A stretch of DNA of 64,000 nt from Agromyces atrinae (lineage in GTDB: Bacteria > Actinomycetota > Actinomycetes > Actinomycetales > Microbacteriaceae). The first letter of the stretch is position 1. The number at the start of each line of letters is the position of its first letter. The stretch is taken from NCBI RefSeq assembly GCF_013407835.1, contig NZ_JACCBI010000001.1:1364001-1428000 (forward strand), written 5' to 3'. The position numbers and the translations under genes were made by a program. Shown here piece after piece: positions 1-7,428 of the stretch. Below the pieces are notes generated by a model. The model had not been told where the DNA came from, did no database searches, and saw only the letters and a list, made by a program, of their open reading frames with translations.

Positions 1-387
1 ACGCCCGAGGTTCGTGGGGTGCAGGCCGTCGGCGTCCTTGTCGGGGTCGATGAGTTCGAGCATCGCGTTCTCGTCGTGACCGGCGGGCAGCGGCAGCTGC
101 ACGATGTAGCCGGTCACCTCGGGAGCACTGTTGAGGTCGGCGATCGCGGCGCGCACGTCGGCGCTCGTCGCGGTCGCGGGCAGGTCGACGCGGATGGACT
201 CGATGCCCACCTCGGCGCAGTCGCGGTGCTTACCGGCGACGTAGGAGCGCGATCCCGGGTCGTCGCCGACGAGGAGGGTGCCGAGTCCCGGCACGATGCC
301 CTTCGAGCGGAGCGCGCTGATGCGCTCGGCGAGTTCGGACTTCACGGCGCGCGCGGTGGCGACGCCGTCGAGGGTGATCGCGGTCAT
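1..387 (-). CDS. folD: Bifunctional methylenetetrahydrofolate dehydrogenase/cyclohydrolase FolD, 3' part cut by window edge
   Basis: The first 129 codons are present, beginning at the ATG whose complement is 385-387 (MTAITLDG); the rest lies outside the window. FolD interconverts 5,10-methylene-THF, methenyl-THF and 10-formyl-THF in the cytoplasm. Visible family landmarks are [15 protein letters not shown], with the catalytic Tyr and Lys of the YxxxK motif, and [32 protein letters not shown], the substrate-loop region. It lies downstream of glyA on the same strand, so two neighbouring one-carbon enzymes may be co-expressed, although a strong hairpin (524-560) separates them. Identification is firm; only the C-terminal NADP-binding half cannot be checked. 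Confidence 0.95.
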   Translation of the reverse strand, partial: MTAITLDGVATARAVKSELAERISALRSKGIVPGLGTLLVGDDPGSRSYVAGKHRDCAEVGIESIRVDLPATATSADVRAAIADLNSAPEVTGYIVQLPLPAGHDENAMLELIDPDKDADGLHPTNLGR

Positions 388-429
388 GGCGACTCCTGAG
401 GTGTGGGGGTACGAGGTACGAGCGGGGTG

Positions 430-506
430 CGGATACGGAGATTCGCGGCGACGCGCCGATCGACGGATGACGCGACGCGGCGTGTCGCGCGAGATCTCCG
501 TATCCG
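430..506 (-). repeat. Long imperfect hairpin in the folD leader
   Basis: A 13-nt perfect inverted repeat (430-442 with 494-506, CGGATACGGAGAT and its complement) continues inward through a second GC-rich stretch with few mismatches, leaving a loop of about 19 nt. The predicted folD transcript would carry this roughly 27-bp stem between the glyA terminator and the folD start. Its role is unknown; a processing site, leader structure or repeat remnant are all possible. Confidence 0.55.
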
Positions 507-523
507 TCGACAGGGAGGGGTGT

Positions 524-560
524 CGGTGTCGGCCCGTCAGCGCGTGACGGGCCGACACCG
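524..560 (-). terminator. Hairpin terminator after glyA
   Basis: A perfect 16-bp stem (524-539 with 545-560) with loop GCGCG lies 11 bases beyond the glyA stop codon. There is no clear T tract, as is common in high-GC actinobacteria. Confidence 0.7.
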
Positions 561-570
561 GCGAGGCGGC

Positions 571-1866
571 TTACGCGAAGCGCGTCGCGCCGACCTGCGA
601 GAGGCCCGGGTAGAGCGGGAAGCGCTCGGTGAGGGCGCTCACGCGCTCGCGGAGAGCGCCGGTGTCGGCACCGGGCTTAAGCGCCTCGGCGATGACGTCG
701 GCGACCTCGACGAACTCGGCGTCGCCGAAGCCGCGCGTCGCGAGGGCGGGCGTGCCGATGCGGAGGCCCGAGGTCACCATCGGCGGGCGCGGGTCGAAGG
801 GAACCGCGTTGCGGTTGACGGTGATGAGCGCCTCGTGCAGCACGTCTTCGGCCTGCTGACCGTCGAGCGGCGAGTTGCGGAGGTCGGCGAGCACGAGGTG
901 CACGTCGGTGCCGCCCGTCAGAACGTCGACGCCCGCTGCGCGCGAGTCATCGGCGGTGAGGCGGTCGGCGAGGATCTGCGCACCGCGGATGGTGCGGGCC
1001 TGACGGTCGGCGAACTCCTCGGTCGCGGCGATCTTGAACGCGGTCGCCTTGGCGGCGATGACGTGCATGAGCGGCCCGCCCTGCTGGCCCGGGAAGACAT
1101 TCGAGTTGAGCTTCTTGGCGAGCTCGGTGTCGCGCGAGACGATGAAGCCCGAGCGCGGGCCGCCGATGGTCTTGTGCACGGTCGACGAGACGACGTCGGC
1201 GTGGGGAACGGGCGACGGGTGCAGGCCTGCGGCGACGAGTCCCGCGAAGTGCGCCATGTCGACCCAGAGCTTCGCGCCGACCTCGTCGGCGATCGCGCGG
1301 AACGCGGCGAAGTCGAGGTGACGGGGGTACGCCGACCAACCGGCGATGATGACCTGCGGGCGGTGCTCGAGGGCCTTGTCGCGCACGACGTTCATGTCGA
1401 CGAGGAAGGTCTCGGGGTCGACGCCGTACGACACGGCGTTGTAGAGCTTGCCCGAGAAGTTGAGCTTCATGCCGTGGGTGAGGTGACCGCCGTGGGCGAG
1501 CTCGAGGCCGAGGATCGTGTCGCCCGGCGTGGCGATCGCCGAGAGCACGGCGGCGTTTGCGGTCGCACCGGAGTGCGGCTGGACGTTCGCGTACTCGGCG
1601 CCGAAGAGGCTCTTGGCGCGCTCGATCGCGAGCGACTCGGCCACGTCGACGTACTCGCAGCCGCCGTAGTAACGGCGACCCGGGTAGCCCTCGGCGTACT
1701 TGTTGGTGAGCACGGAGCCCTGCGACTCAAGCACGGAGACGGGGACGAAGTTCTCGCTCGCGATCATCTCGAGGTAGTCGCGCTGGCGGCCGAGCTCCTG
1801 CTGGAGGACGGCGGCGATCTCGGGGTCGACGAGCTCGAGGGATTGGTTGAAGACGGATTCGGTCAA
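571..1866 (-). CDS. glyA: Serine hydroxymethyltransferase
   Basis: A 431-residue PLP enzyme that interconverts serine and glycine while loading THF with a one-carbon unit. Visible family features are the N-terminal [23 protein letters not shown], the [18 protein letters not shown]/substrate region, and [13 protein letters not shown] containing the PLP-binding lysine. The length fits the family. The start is the TTG at 1864-1866, with AGGAG about 8 nt upstream. The 5' leader carries a ZTP riboswitch, and a leader segment is complementary to the bases just before the TTG. folD follows downstream. Annotation is secure. Confidence 0.97.
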   Translation of the reverse strand: MTESVFNQSLELVDPEIAAVLQQELGRQRDYLEMIASENFVPVSVLESQGSVLTNKYAEGYPGRRYYGGCEYVDVAESLAIERAKSLFGAEYANVQPHSGATANAAVLSAIATPGDTILGLELAHGGHLTHGMKLNFSGKLYNAVSYGVDPETFLVDMNVVRDKALEHRPQVIIAGWSAYPRHLDFAAFRAIADEVGAKLWVDMAHFAGLVAAGLHPSPVPHADVVSSTVHKTIGGPRSGFIVSRDTELAKKLNSNVFPGQQGGPLMHVIAAKATAFKIAATEEFADRQARTIRGAQILADRLTADDSRAAGVDVLTGGTDVHLVLADLRNSPLDGQQAEDVLHEALITVNRNAVPFDPRPPMVTSGLRIGTPALATRGFGDAEFVEVADVIAEALKPGADTGALRERVSALTERFPLYPGLSQVGATRFA

Positions 1867-1924
1867 GACTGGCTCCTAGGGTGACGCGGAAACGATGAGT
1901 ACTGCCCGTCGCTCGCGCGGGGGC

Positions 1925-2008
1925 ATCCGTTCCGGCCCAGGCGAGCGGTCGGATCCGAGCCAGTCGCTCCCCGATGGTGTCCATCTCAACGCCAGTCGCG
2001 ACCCGCAC
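1925..2008 (-). ncRNA. ZTP (pfl) riboswitch controlling glyA
   Basis: Reading the minus strand, the leader holds the two conserved halves of the pfl motif: GGGTCGCGACTGGCG (complement of 1990-2004), then CGGGGAGCG (1966-1974), then after a variable linker CGCCTGGGCC (1934-1943), the 3' pseudoknot block. This class binds ZMP/ZTP, the purine intermediates that build up when 10-formyl-THF is short, and is known upstream of one-carbon and purine genes such as glyA. A linker segment (1957-1965) is perfectly complementary over 9 nt to the ribosome-binding/start region (1867-1875), which suggests translational control. No clear intrinsic terminator follows the aptamer. Confidence 0.92.
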
Positions 2009-2018
2009 AGCATAGCAA
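2009..2018 (-). promoter_or_regulatory. glyA promoter, extended -10
   Basis: The minus strand reads TTGCTATGCT here: an extended -10 (TGC followed by TATGCT, complement of 2009-2014). A transcript starting about 7 nt downstream would begin almost at the first conserved riboswitch base. No convincing -35 is seen, as expected for an extended -10. Confidence 0.6.
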
Positions 2019-2042
2019 GATCGTCGATGCCCGCGCGGACGA

Positions 2043-2071
2043 TTGCCCACTGTAAGGATTCCTGACATACT
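2043..2071 (+). promoter_or_regulatory. Leaderless promoter of the hexosaminidase gene
   Basis: TTGCCC (2043-2048), a 17-nt spacer and CATACT (2066-2071) lie 6 nt before the ATG at 2078. There is no good Shine-Dalgarno sequence, so the mRNA probably begins at or next to the start codon. Confidence 0.6.
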
Positions 2072-2077
2072 CGGCGG

Positions 2078-3553
2078 ATGCCCTCCGTCATCCCGGCCCC
2101 CGCCCGCGCGACCGATCGAGAAGCCGCCGCGTTCGAGTTCGGCGCGACCGGCCGGATCGTCGCCGACGAGACCGCGCGCGGCGTCGCCGAACTCCTCGCT
2201 GCCGACGTCGAACTGAGGATCGGTCGTCGGCTCGACATCGTGACGGATGACGCCGGCCCGGCCGATCTCGAGCTCCGCATCGAGCCGTTCCCCTCGGCGA
2301 GCGTCGAGGCCCACCGCCTCCAGGTGTCGACCGCGGGAGCCCGCCTCACGGCGACCACGGCCGAAGGCCTCTACCGCGGCACCCGCACGATCCTGCAGCT
2401 GCTCGGCACCGACGGCACGATCGCCGCGACGCTCATCGAGGACGAACCGCGCTTCGCCTACCGAGGCGTCATGCTCGACGTCGCCCGCCACTTCTTCTCG
2501 GTCGACGACGTCACGCGTTACATCGAGGCGATCGCCCTGCTGAAGTTCAACCACCTGCATCTCCACCTCACCGACGACCAGGGCTGGCGCCTCGAGATCG
2601 ACTCGCGCCCCGAACTCACCCGTCGAGGAAGTACGACCTCCGTCGGCGGCCACGGCGGCGGCCACTACACGCACGACGACTACCGCGCCATCATCGACTT
2701 CGCCGCCGCCCGCTTCATCACGGTCGTGCCCGAGATCGACGTGCCCGGCCACACGAACGCGGCGCTGCACTCCTACCCCGAGCTGACTCCCGACGGCATC
2801 GCCCCCGAGCCGTACGAGGGGATCGAGGTCGGCTTCAGTTCGCTCGACGCGGCCCGCCCGGAGACGTACGCCTTCCTCGAGGACGTCATCGGCGAGGTCG
2901 CGGCGCTCACCCCCGGCCCCTACCTCCACCTCGGCGGCGACGAATCGCTCTCGACGCCCGCCGACGAGTACGCGACCCTCATCGCCCGAGCGACGAGCAT
3001 CGGCGCGGCGACGGGCAAGACGATCATCGGCTGGCACGAGATGGGCGCGAGCGATGCTCTGCCGCGCGGCACCGTCGGCCAGTACTGGAGCTTCACGAAA
3101 CCGCAGGATGACTCGGCGGAGCGCACCCGCACCTTCGCCCGAAACGGCGGACGCGTCGTCCTCTCCCCCGCCGACGTCGCCTATCTCGACATGCGCTATC
3201 CGGGCGAGGCCACGGGGCCGGACGGGCGCGTGCTCGGCCTCGAGTGGGCCGAGGGCGCGACGTCACTCGTCGACGCCTACGGGTGGGAACCGACGTCGAT
3301 CGTCGACGGCATCGGCGAAGCCGACATCCTCGGGGTCGAGGCGCCGCTCTGGACGGAGACGGCACGACACATCGACGACGTCACCTTCCTCGCGTTCCCG
3401 CGCGCTGCGGCGATCGCCGAGATCGCCTGGTCGCCGCGAGCGGTGCGCGACATCGACGACTTCACCCGGCGACTCCCCGCGTTCACCGGCCTGCTCGACG
3501 AACGCGGAGTGCGCCATCATGCCGCCGCCGCGGAGCACCGATCGGTATCGTGA
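2078..3553 (+). CDS. Beta-N-acetylhexosaminidase, GH20 family
   Basis: A 491-residue glycoside hydrolase that removes terminal beta-linked GlcNAc or GalNAc from chito-oligosaccharides or glycans. An N-terminal GH20b-like domain (about 1-125) precedes the TIM-barrel. The barrel shows GVMLDVARHFF, HLHLTDDQGWRLEI, VPEIDVPGHTNAAL and LHLGGDES, where D288-E289 are the conserved assisting Asp and general acid Glu of this family. There is no signal peptide, so it should act on imported oligosaccharides in the cytoplasm. nagA follows 5 nt downstream, so the product GlcNAc can be phosphorylated and deacetylated by nearby genes. The true substrate (chitobiose or other) cannot be read from sequence. Confidence 0.93.
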   Translation: MPSVIPAPARATDREAAAFEFGATGRIVADETARGVAELLAADVELRIGRRLDIVTDDAGPADLELRIEPFPSASVEAHRLQVSTAGARLTATTAEGLYRGTRTILQLLGTDGTIAATLIEDEPRFAYRGVMLDVARHFFSVDDVTRYIEAIALLKFNHLHLHLTDDQGWRLEIDSRPELTRRGSTTSVGGHGGGHYTHDDYRAIIDFAAARFITVVPEIDVPGHTNAALHSYPELTPDGIAPEPYEGIEVGFSSLDAARPETYAFLEDVIGEVAALTPGPYLHLGGDESLSTPADEYATLIARATSIGAATGKTIIGWHEMGASDALPRGTVGQYWSFTKPQDDSAERTRTFARNGGRVVLSPADVAYLDMRYPGEATGPDGRVLGLEWAEGATSLVDAYGWEPTSIVDGIGEADILGVEAPLWTETARHIDDVTFLAFPRAAAIAEIAWSPRAVRDIDDFTRRLPAFTGLLDERGVRHHAAAAEHRSVS

Positions 3554-3558
3554 CGGGT

Positions 3559-4710
3559 ATGCCCCCGTCGACGATCATCCACTCCGCGCGAATCGTCTCG
3601 AACGGATCGGTCACCGACGACGGCTGGGTCAGGTTCGACGGCGATCGCCTCTCGGCGCGCGGGGTCGGGCGCAGCTGGGAGGCGCGACCGGGCGACGAGG
3701 TCGTGGATGCCGGTGGTCGGCACCTCACCCCCGGATTCATCGACATCCACGTGCACGGTGGTGGCGGGGCCGCGTTCGACGACGGCGCGGACGCGATCGC
3801 CCGGGCGCTCGCAATGCACCGACGGCACGGCACGACCCGCGCCGTGATCTCGCTCGTGACGGCACCGATCGAGGCGCTCGAGCGCCGCGTCGCCGAGATC
3901 GCCGCCCTCACGCGTCGGGATGACGCGGTCCTCGGTTCGCACCTCGAAGGCCCGTTCCTCGCCGACTCGCATCGCGGGGCGCACGATCCGGCGCTCCTCC
4001 ACTCCCCCGACCAGGCCTCGATCGAGCGGCTCCTCGAAGCCGCCGACGGCACGCTGACCCAGGTGACGCTCGCCCCCGAGCTGCCGGGCGCCCTCGACGC
4101 GACGAGGTCCCTCGTCGCCGCCGGTTCCCGCGTCGCCGTGGGCCATACGGGCGCGAGTGCCGACGAGGCACGCGCCGCGTTCGACGTCGGCGCGACGATC
4201 CTCACCCATGCGTTCAACGGCATGCGCGGAATCCACCATCGCGCACCGGGCCCCGTGACGGCCGCCCTCGCGACCGATGGCATCACCCTCGAGATCATCG
4301 ATGACGGTGTGCACGTGCACGCGGACGTCGTGAACCTGGCATTCACCGCGGCACCGGGCCGCATCGCCCTCGTGTCGGATGCGATGGCCGCAGCGGGAGC
4401 GGCCGACGGCCCCTATGACCTCGGTTCGCTCCGCGTCAGCGTCACCGACGGTGTCGCCCGACTCGTCGACGGAGGCGCGATCGCCGGTTCGACCCTCACG
4501 CTCGGCGTCGCCGTGCGGAATGCGATCGCCCACGGCATCCCCCTTGCGACGGCGGTCGCGGCGGCGAGCATCGTGCCGGCGCGCGCGATCGGGCGCGGCG
4601 ACGAACTCGGCGCTCTCGAGGTCGGGTATGCGGCCGACGCCGTGCTGCTCGACGACGATCTCGAGGCGGTCCGCGTGTGGTCGGCCGGGGATTCCGTGTT
4701 CGCCGTCTGA
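3559..4710 (+). CDS. nagA: N-acetylglucosamine-6-phosphate deacetylase
   Basis: A 383-residue amidohydrolase-superfamily enzyme that converts GlcNAc-6-P to GlcN-6-P and acetate, the step before NagB. Visible are FIDIHVHGGGGAAFDDG (metal-site HxH), SHLEGPFLA (metal-binding Glu), VGHTGAS, THAFNGM and LVSDAM (catalytic Asp). I chose the ATG at 3559; a GTG at 3550 overlapping the hexosaminidase stop is an alternative adding three residues. The open frame extends much further upstream but there overlaps the GH20 gene. It is co-directional with the GH20 gene and likely forms an operon with it. nagB lies in a second cluster 5.4 kb away. Confidence 0.94.
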   Translation: MPPSTIIHSARIVSNGSVTDDGWVRFDGDRLSARGVGRSWEARPGDEVVDAGGRHLTPGFIDIHVHGGGGAAFDDGADAIARALAMHRRHGTTRAVISLVTAPIEALERRVAEIAALTRRDDAVLGSHLEGPFLADSHRGAHDPALLHSPDQASIERLLEAADGTLTQVTLAPELPGALDATRSLVAAGSRVAVGHTGASADEARAAFDVGATILTHAFNGMRGIHHRAPGPVTAALATDGITLEIIDDGVHVHADVVNLAFTAAPGRIALVSDAMAAAGAADGPYDLGSLRVSVTDGVARLVDGGAIAGSTLTLGVAVRNAIAHGIPLATAVAAASIVPARAIGRGDELGALEVGYAADAVLLDDDLEAVRVWSAGDSVFAV

Positions 4711-4724
4711 GAAACCTCAGGGGA

Positions 4725-4767
4725 GACCGGGCCGGACGCGTGTTCCCCTTCGCGTCCGGCGCCCGGT
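4725..4767 (+). terminator. Terminator hairpin after nagA
   Basis: A 10-bp core stem GCCGGACGCG (4731-4740) pairs with 4751-4760. An outer GACCGG/CCGGTC stem extends the hairpin. It lies 15 bases after the nagA stop and ends the hexosaminidase-nagA unit. Confidence 0.75.
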
Positions 4768-4936
4768 CCCGTTGCCCGCTCGAATTCCCCCGAGGTCAAG
4801 CGGGCGCGCAGCGTTCGGGTCGCTGACTCACGGGCCGCCACTGCCGCCCGATGCGACGACAGATAGGGCTCTCGACACATCGGACGGCCGGGGGCGATCG
4901 GCGGCCCTTCACCTGAAGAGAGCAGGAAGTGAGAGA

Positions 4937-5059
4937 ATGATGACGCGGGTTCGCAGACTTTTTTCGGATTCTTCCGACAGGATCTTCCGGGTGCCGCGTC
5001 ATAGCGCAGGCCGATCCCGCTCTCTCACGTTAAGACCACGACAGAAGGAGACCGCATGA
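4937..5059 (+). CDS. Possible 40-codon upstream ORF coupled to the sigma-fusion gene
   Basis: An ATG at 4937 preceded by AGGAAG opens a 40-codon Arg/Ser-rich frame whose TGA overlaps the ATG of the sigma-factor gene (ATGA). I recognise no family. The overlap would fit translational coupling, but the frame may equally be chance, because the sigma promoter could lie inside it. Confidence 0.25.
   Translation: MMTRVRRLFSDSSDRIFRVPRHSAGRSRSLTLRPRQKETA
4966..4989 (+). repeat. Direct repeat in the sigma-gene upstream region
   Basis: GGATTCTTCCG (4966-4976) and GGATCTTCCG (4980-4989) form a tandem near-repeat with a 14-nt period, 66 nt before the sigma-gene start. It could be part of an autoregulated promoter or a regulator site. 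Apart from the terminator and this repeat I see nothing clear in 4711-5055; the start codon has the RBS AGAAGGAGA. Confidence 0.4.
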
Positions 5060-7374
5060 CCATGCCACTGCAGCCTCCCGTCGAGGGTCTCTCCGACGCG
5101 GATCTCATCTCTGCATCGCGCTCGGGCGACAACAGCGCGTATGCCGAACTCTGGCGCCGTCACTCCCGCGCAGCACGAACCGTCGCTCGCTCGTTCTCGA
5201 GCCTCGACCCCGACGACCTCGTCGCCGAAGCCTTCCTGCGCGTGCTCCAGGCGCTCCAGTCCGGCAAGGGTCCGAACGGTGCGTTCCGCCCCTATCTCTT
5301 CACGACGCTGAGGAACACGGCCGCGAGCTGGGGCCGGGCATCGCGCGAGACGGCCCTCGACACCCTCGAGTCCTTCGAAGACCCCGACTCGAACGAACAG
5401 GCGACGCTCGACGCGCTCGACCGCTCGATCACGGCTCAGGCCTTCCGCTCGCTCCCCACGCGGTGGCAGGAGGTGCTCTGGTACAGCGAAGTCGAGCAGA
5501 TGACTCCGCAAGAGATCGCACCTCTCGTCGGTATGACGGCGAACAGCACGGCCGCTCTCGCCTACCGTGCGCGCGAAGGACTGCGCCAGGCGTGGATTCG
5601 AGCCCACCTCGGCAACCCCGGCAATTCCGACGAATGCCGCTGGACGATCGAGCGGCTCGGTGCCTACACACGCGACAAGCTCGGGCCACGCGACACGAAG
5701 CGCGTCGACCAGCACCTCGACAACTGCGCCAAGTGCACGATCGTCGCCTCGGAGGCGCGCGAGACCGGCTCTCGTCTCGCCCTCGTGCTCCTGCCTCTCG
5801 CAGCCGGCATCGGAGGCGCGACGGCGTACACCGCGTGGCTGCAGACCGCAGCGCCTGCCGCCCAGCTCGCGGCAGCCGCGATGCCGGCGATCATCTCCGA
5901 CAGTGTCACGGCGACGACGGCGAGCGCGCTGTCGTCGGGCGGCTCGGTCGGCGCCTCGGCGGGTGGCGGAGCCGGCGGTTCCTCCGCGGGCGCGGCTTCC
6001 GTCGCGAGCGCCACGACCGCGGGCGCCGGCGGTGCAGCCGTCGGCGGAGGCCTCGGAGTCGGCGCCCTCGTCGGCATGGCCGCCGGTGGAATCGCGATCG
6101 CCGCGAGCGTCGCGGCGGCCGTCGTGCTCGGTCCCTCACTCTTCGACGCCGGTTCGGCCGGTCTGGCGGCCCTCGCGCCGGGCGCCGGCGCACCCGCCGT
6201 GGTCGAGCCCGCCGAACTCACGCCGGGCCCGGGAGCGATCGTGCCCGCGCCCACCGCGAAGCCGACCCCGAAGGCCACACCGAAGGCCTCGCCCACGCCG
6301 CCGCCCGCGGCGGAAGAGACGCCGGCCCCCGTCGAGGCCGCTCCCGCGCCGGCGCAGGAGCCCGAGGCGACGCCCGAGCCCGTGCCCACCGACGAACCCG
6401 AGGTCGGGCCCGAGCCGACCACTCCTCCCGAGCCGAGCCCCGAACCCACGCTTCCGCCGGAGCCGACTCCCGAGCCGACGACTCCGCCCGAGCCCACCAC
6501 TCCTCCGACGCCGAACCCGACGCCCACGCCCACGCCCACGCCGACCCCGACTCCCGACCCCGAGCCGGAGCCCGAACCGGTCGCTCCCGTCACCATCGGA
6601 AGCGTCGAGTCGGGCGGAGGCCTGTACTTCCCGACGCTGACCGGCACGGGAGAGCCCGGCTCCGTCATCGAGGTGCGTCTCTCCGATTCGGCGATCGCGG
6701 CGGCCGACGTCTCCTCCGCGGGCACATGGTCGGTGACCGTGACCGACCTCGCCCCCGGAACATGGTCGCTCGAAGCCGTCCAGCTCGACGGCCGCGAGGT
6801 CACCTCACGCTCGACCGCGTCATCCGTTACGCTCGCCGCACCGCCATCGCTCTCGGTGACGAGGATCGGCGACATCGTGGCCCTCGTAACCCTCTCGGGT
6901 CAGCCGAACGCGCGCGTCGTCGTCGCGAGCGCGACGGGCGACGAGTGGGTGCGCGTCCTCGATGGCTCGGGCACGGCTTCCGAGATGTACGTGAGCCTGA
7001 GCGACCTCGACATCACGGTCACCGCGCGCTACAGCGACGGCACCTCCGCCGGACCGGCGACGTCGGGCTCGATCCCTGTGCCGCTCTTCGCGCTCGCTGC
7101 TCCTGCCCCGGCCGTGACGGAGAGCGAGCCCGCTGCTCCGGCCCCGGAACCCGCGCCCGCCCCCGAGCAGCCGGCCGATCCTGCGCCCGCGCCGAGCGAG
7201 ACGCCCGCGCCGATCGAAGGGCCCGCGCCGACGGATGACGCCGTCGTGCGCCCCGCCGAGACGAACGAGACCGATCCGCCCGTCGTGACCGACGAGACCG
7301 GCGATGAGCCGCCCGTCGCCGAGGTCCCCGCAGCGGGCGATCCGGTCGAGACCGCCGAGTCGATCACGCCGTAG
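5056..7374 (+). CDS. ECF sigma factor fused to zinc anti-sigma-like, membrane and Ig-like domains
   Basis: This 772-residue protein starts as an extracytoplasmic-function sigma factor: region 2 at about 15-90 (LWRRHSRAARTVARSFSS, DDLVAEAFLRVLQAL) and region 4 at about 130-182 (PTRWQEVLWYSEVEQMTPQEIA, then the HTH). Residues 194-227 contain C-x25-H-x3-C-x2-C, the zinc pattern of anti-sigma factors. Hydrophobic segments follow at about 241-262 and 331-360, separated by a Gly/Ala/Ser-rich stretch. Then come a Pro-Glu/Thr-rich stalk (about 390-510), one or two bacterial Ig-like domains (about 512-670) and an acidic Pro-rich tail. The layout resembles ECF groups with long C-terminal membrane extensions (ECF53-like). 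The inferred role is a membrane-tethered sigma factor sensing the envelope; with two membrane spans the C-terminus would be cytoplasmic, so topology is unsettled. Confidence 0.85.
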   Translation: MTMPLQPPVEGLSDADLISASRSGDNSAYAELWRRHSRAARTVARSFSSLDPDDLVAEAFLRVLQALQSGKGPNGAFRPYLFTTLRNTAASWGRASRETALDTLESFEDPDSNEQATLDALDRSITAQAFRSLPTRWQEVLWYSEVEQMTPQEIAPLVGMTANSTAALAYRAREGLRQAWIRAHLGNPGNSDECRWTIERLGAYTRDKLGPRDTKRVDQHLDNCAKCTIVASEARETGSRLALVLLPLAAGIGGATAYTAWLQTAAPAAQLAAAAMPAIISDSVTATTASALSSGGSVGASAGGGAGGSSAGAASVASATTAGAGGAAVGGGLGVGALVGMAAGGIAIAASVAAAVVLGPSLFDAGSAGLAALAPGAGAPAVVEPAELTPGPGAIVPAPTAKPTPKATPKASPTPPPAAEETPAPVEAAPAPAQEPEATPEPVPTDEPEVGPEPTTPPEPSPEPTLPPEPTPEPTTPPEPTTPPTPNPTPTPTPTPTPTPDPEPEPEPVAPVTIGSVESGGGLYFPTLTGTGEPGSVIEVRLSDSAIAAADVSSAGTWSVTVTDLAPGTWSLEAVQLDGREVTSRSTASSVTLAAPPSLSVTRIGDIVALVTLSGQPNARVVVASATGDEWVRVLDGSGTASEMYVSLSDLDITVTARYSDGTSAGPATSGSIPVPLFALAAPAPAVTESEPAAPAPEPAPAPEQPADPAPAPSETPAPIEGPAPTDDAVVRPAETNETDPPVVTDETGDEPPVAEVPAAGDPVETAESITP

Positions 7375-7428
7375 GCTCCGCCCGTCGATCGACGCCGCCC
7401 GCGGCATCCGTTCTCTCGATCGCCGCGC

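Noticed and set aside
6240..6600. CCGACGCCCACG-like short tandem repeats within the sigma-fusion gene
   Set aside because: They encode the Pro/Thr/Glu stalk and keep frame, so they are coding low-complexity DNA and not a CRISPR array or a non-coding satellite. The Pro-Glu-Pro-Thr repeats at 42490-42720 are the same case.
5463..7238. A 591-codon frame overlapping the sigma-fusion gene on the same strand
   Set aside because: It is an Arg-rich out-of-frame reading of the Gly/Ala/Pro repeats of the fusion protein, with no RBS or domain.
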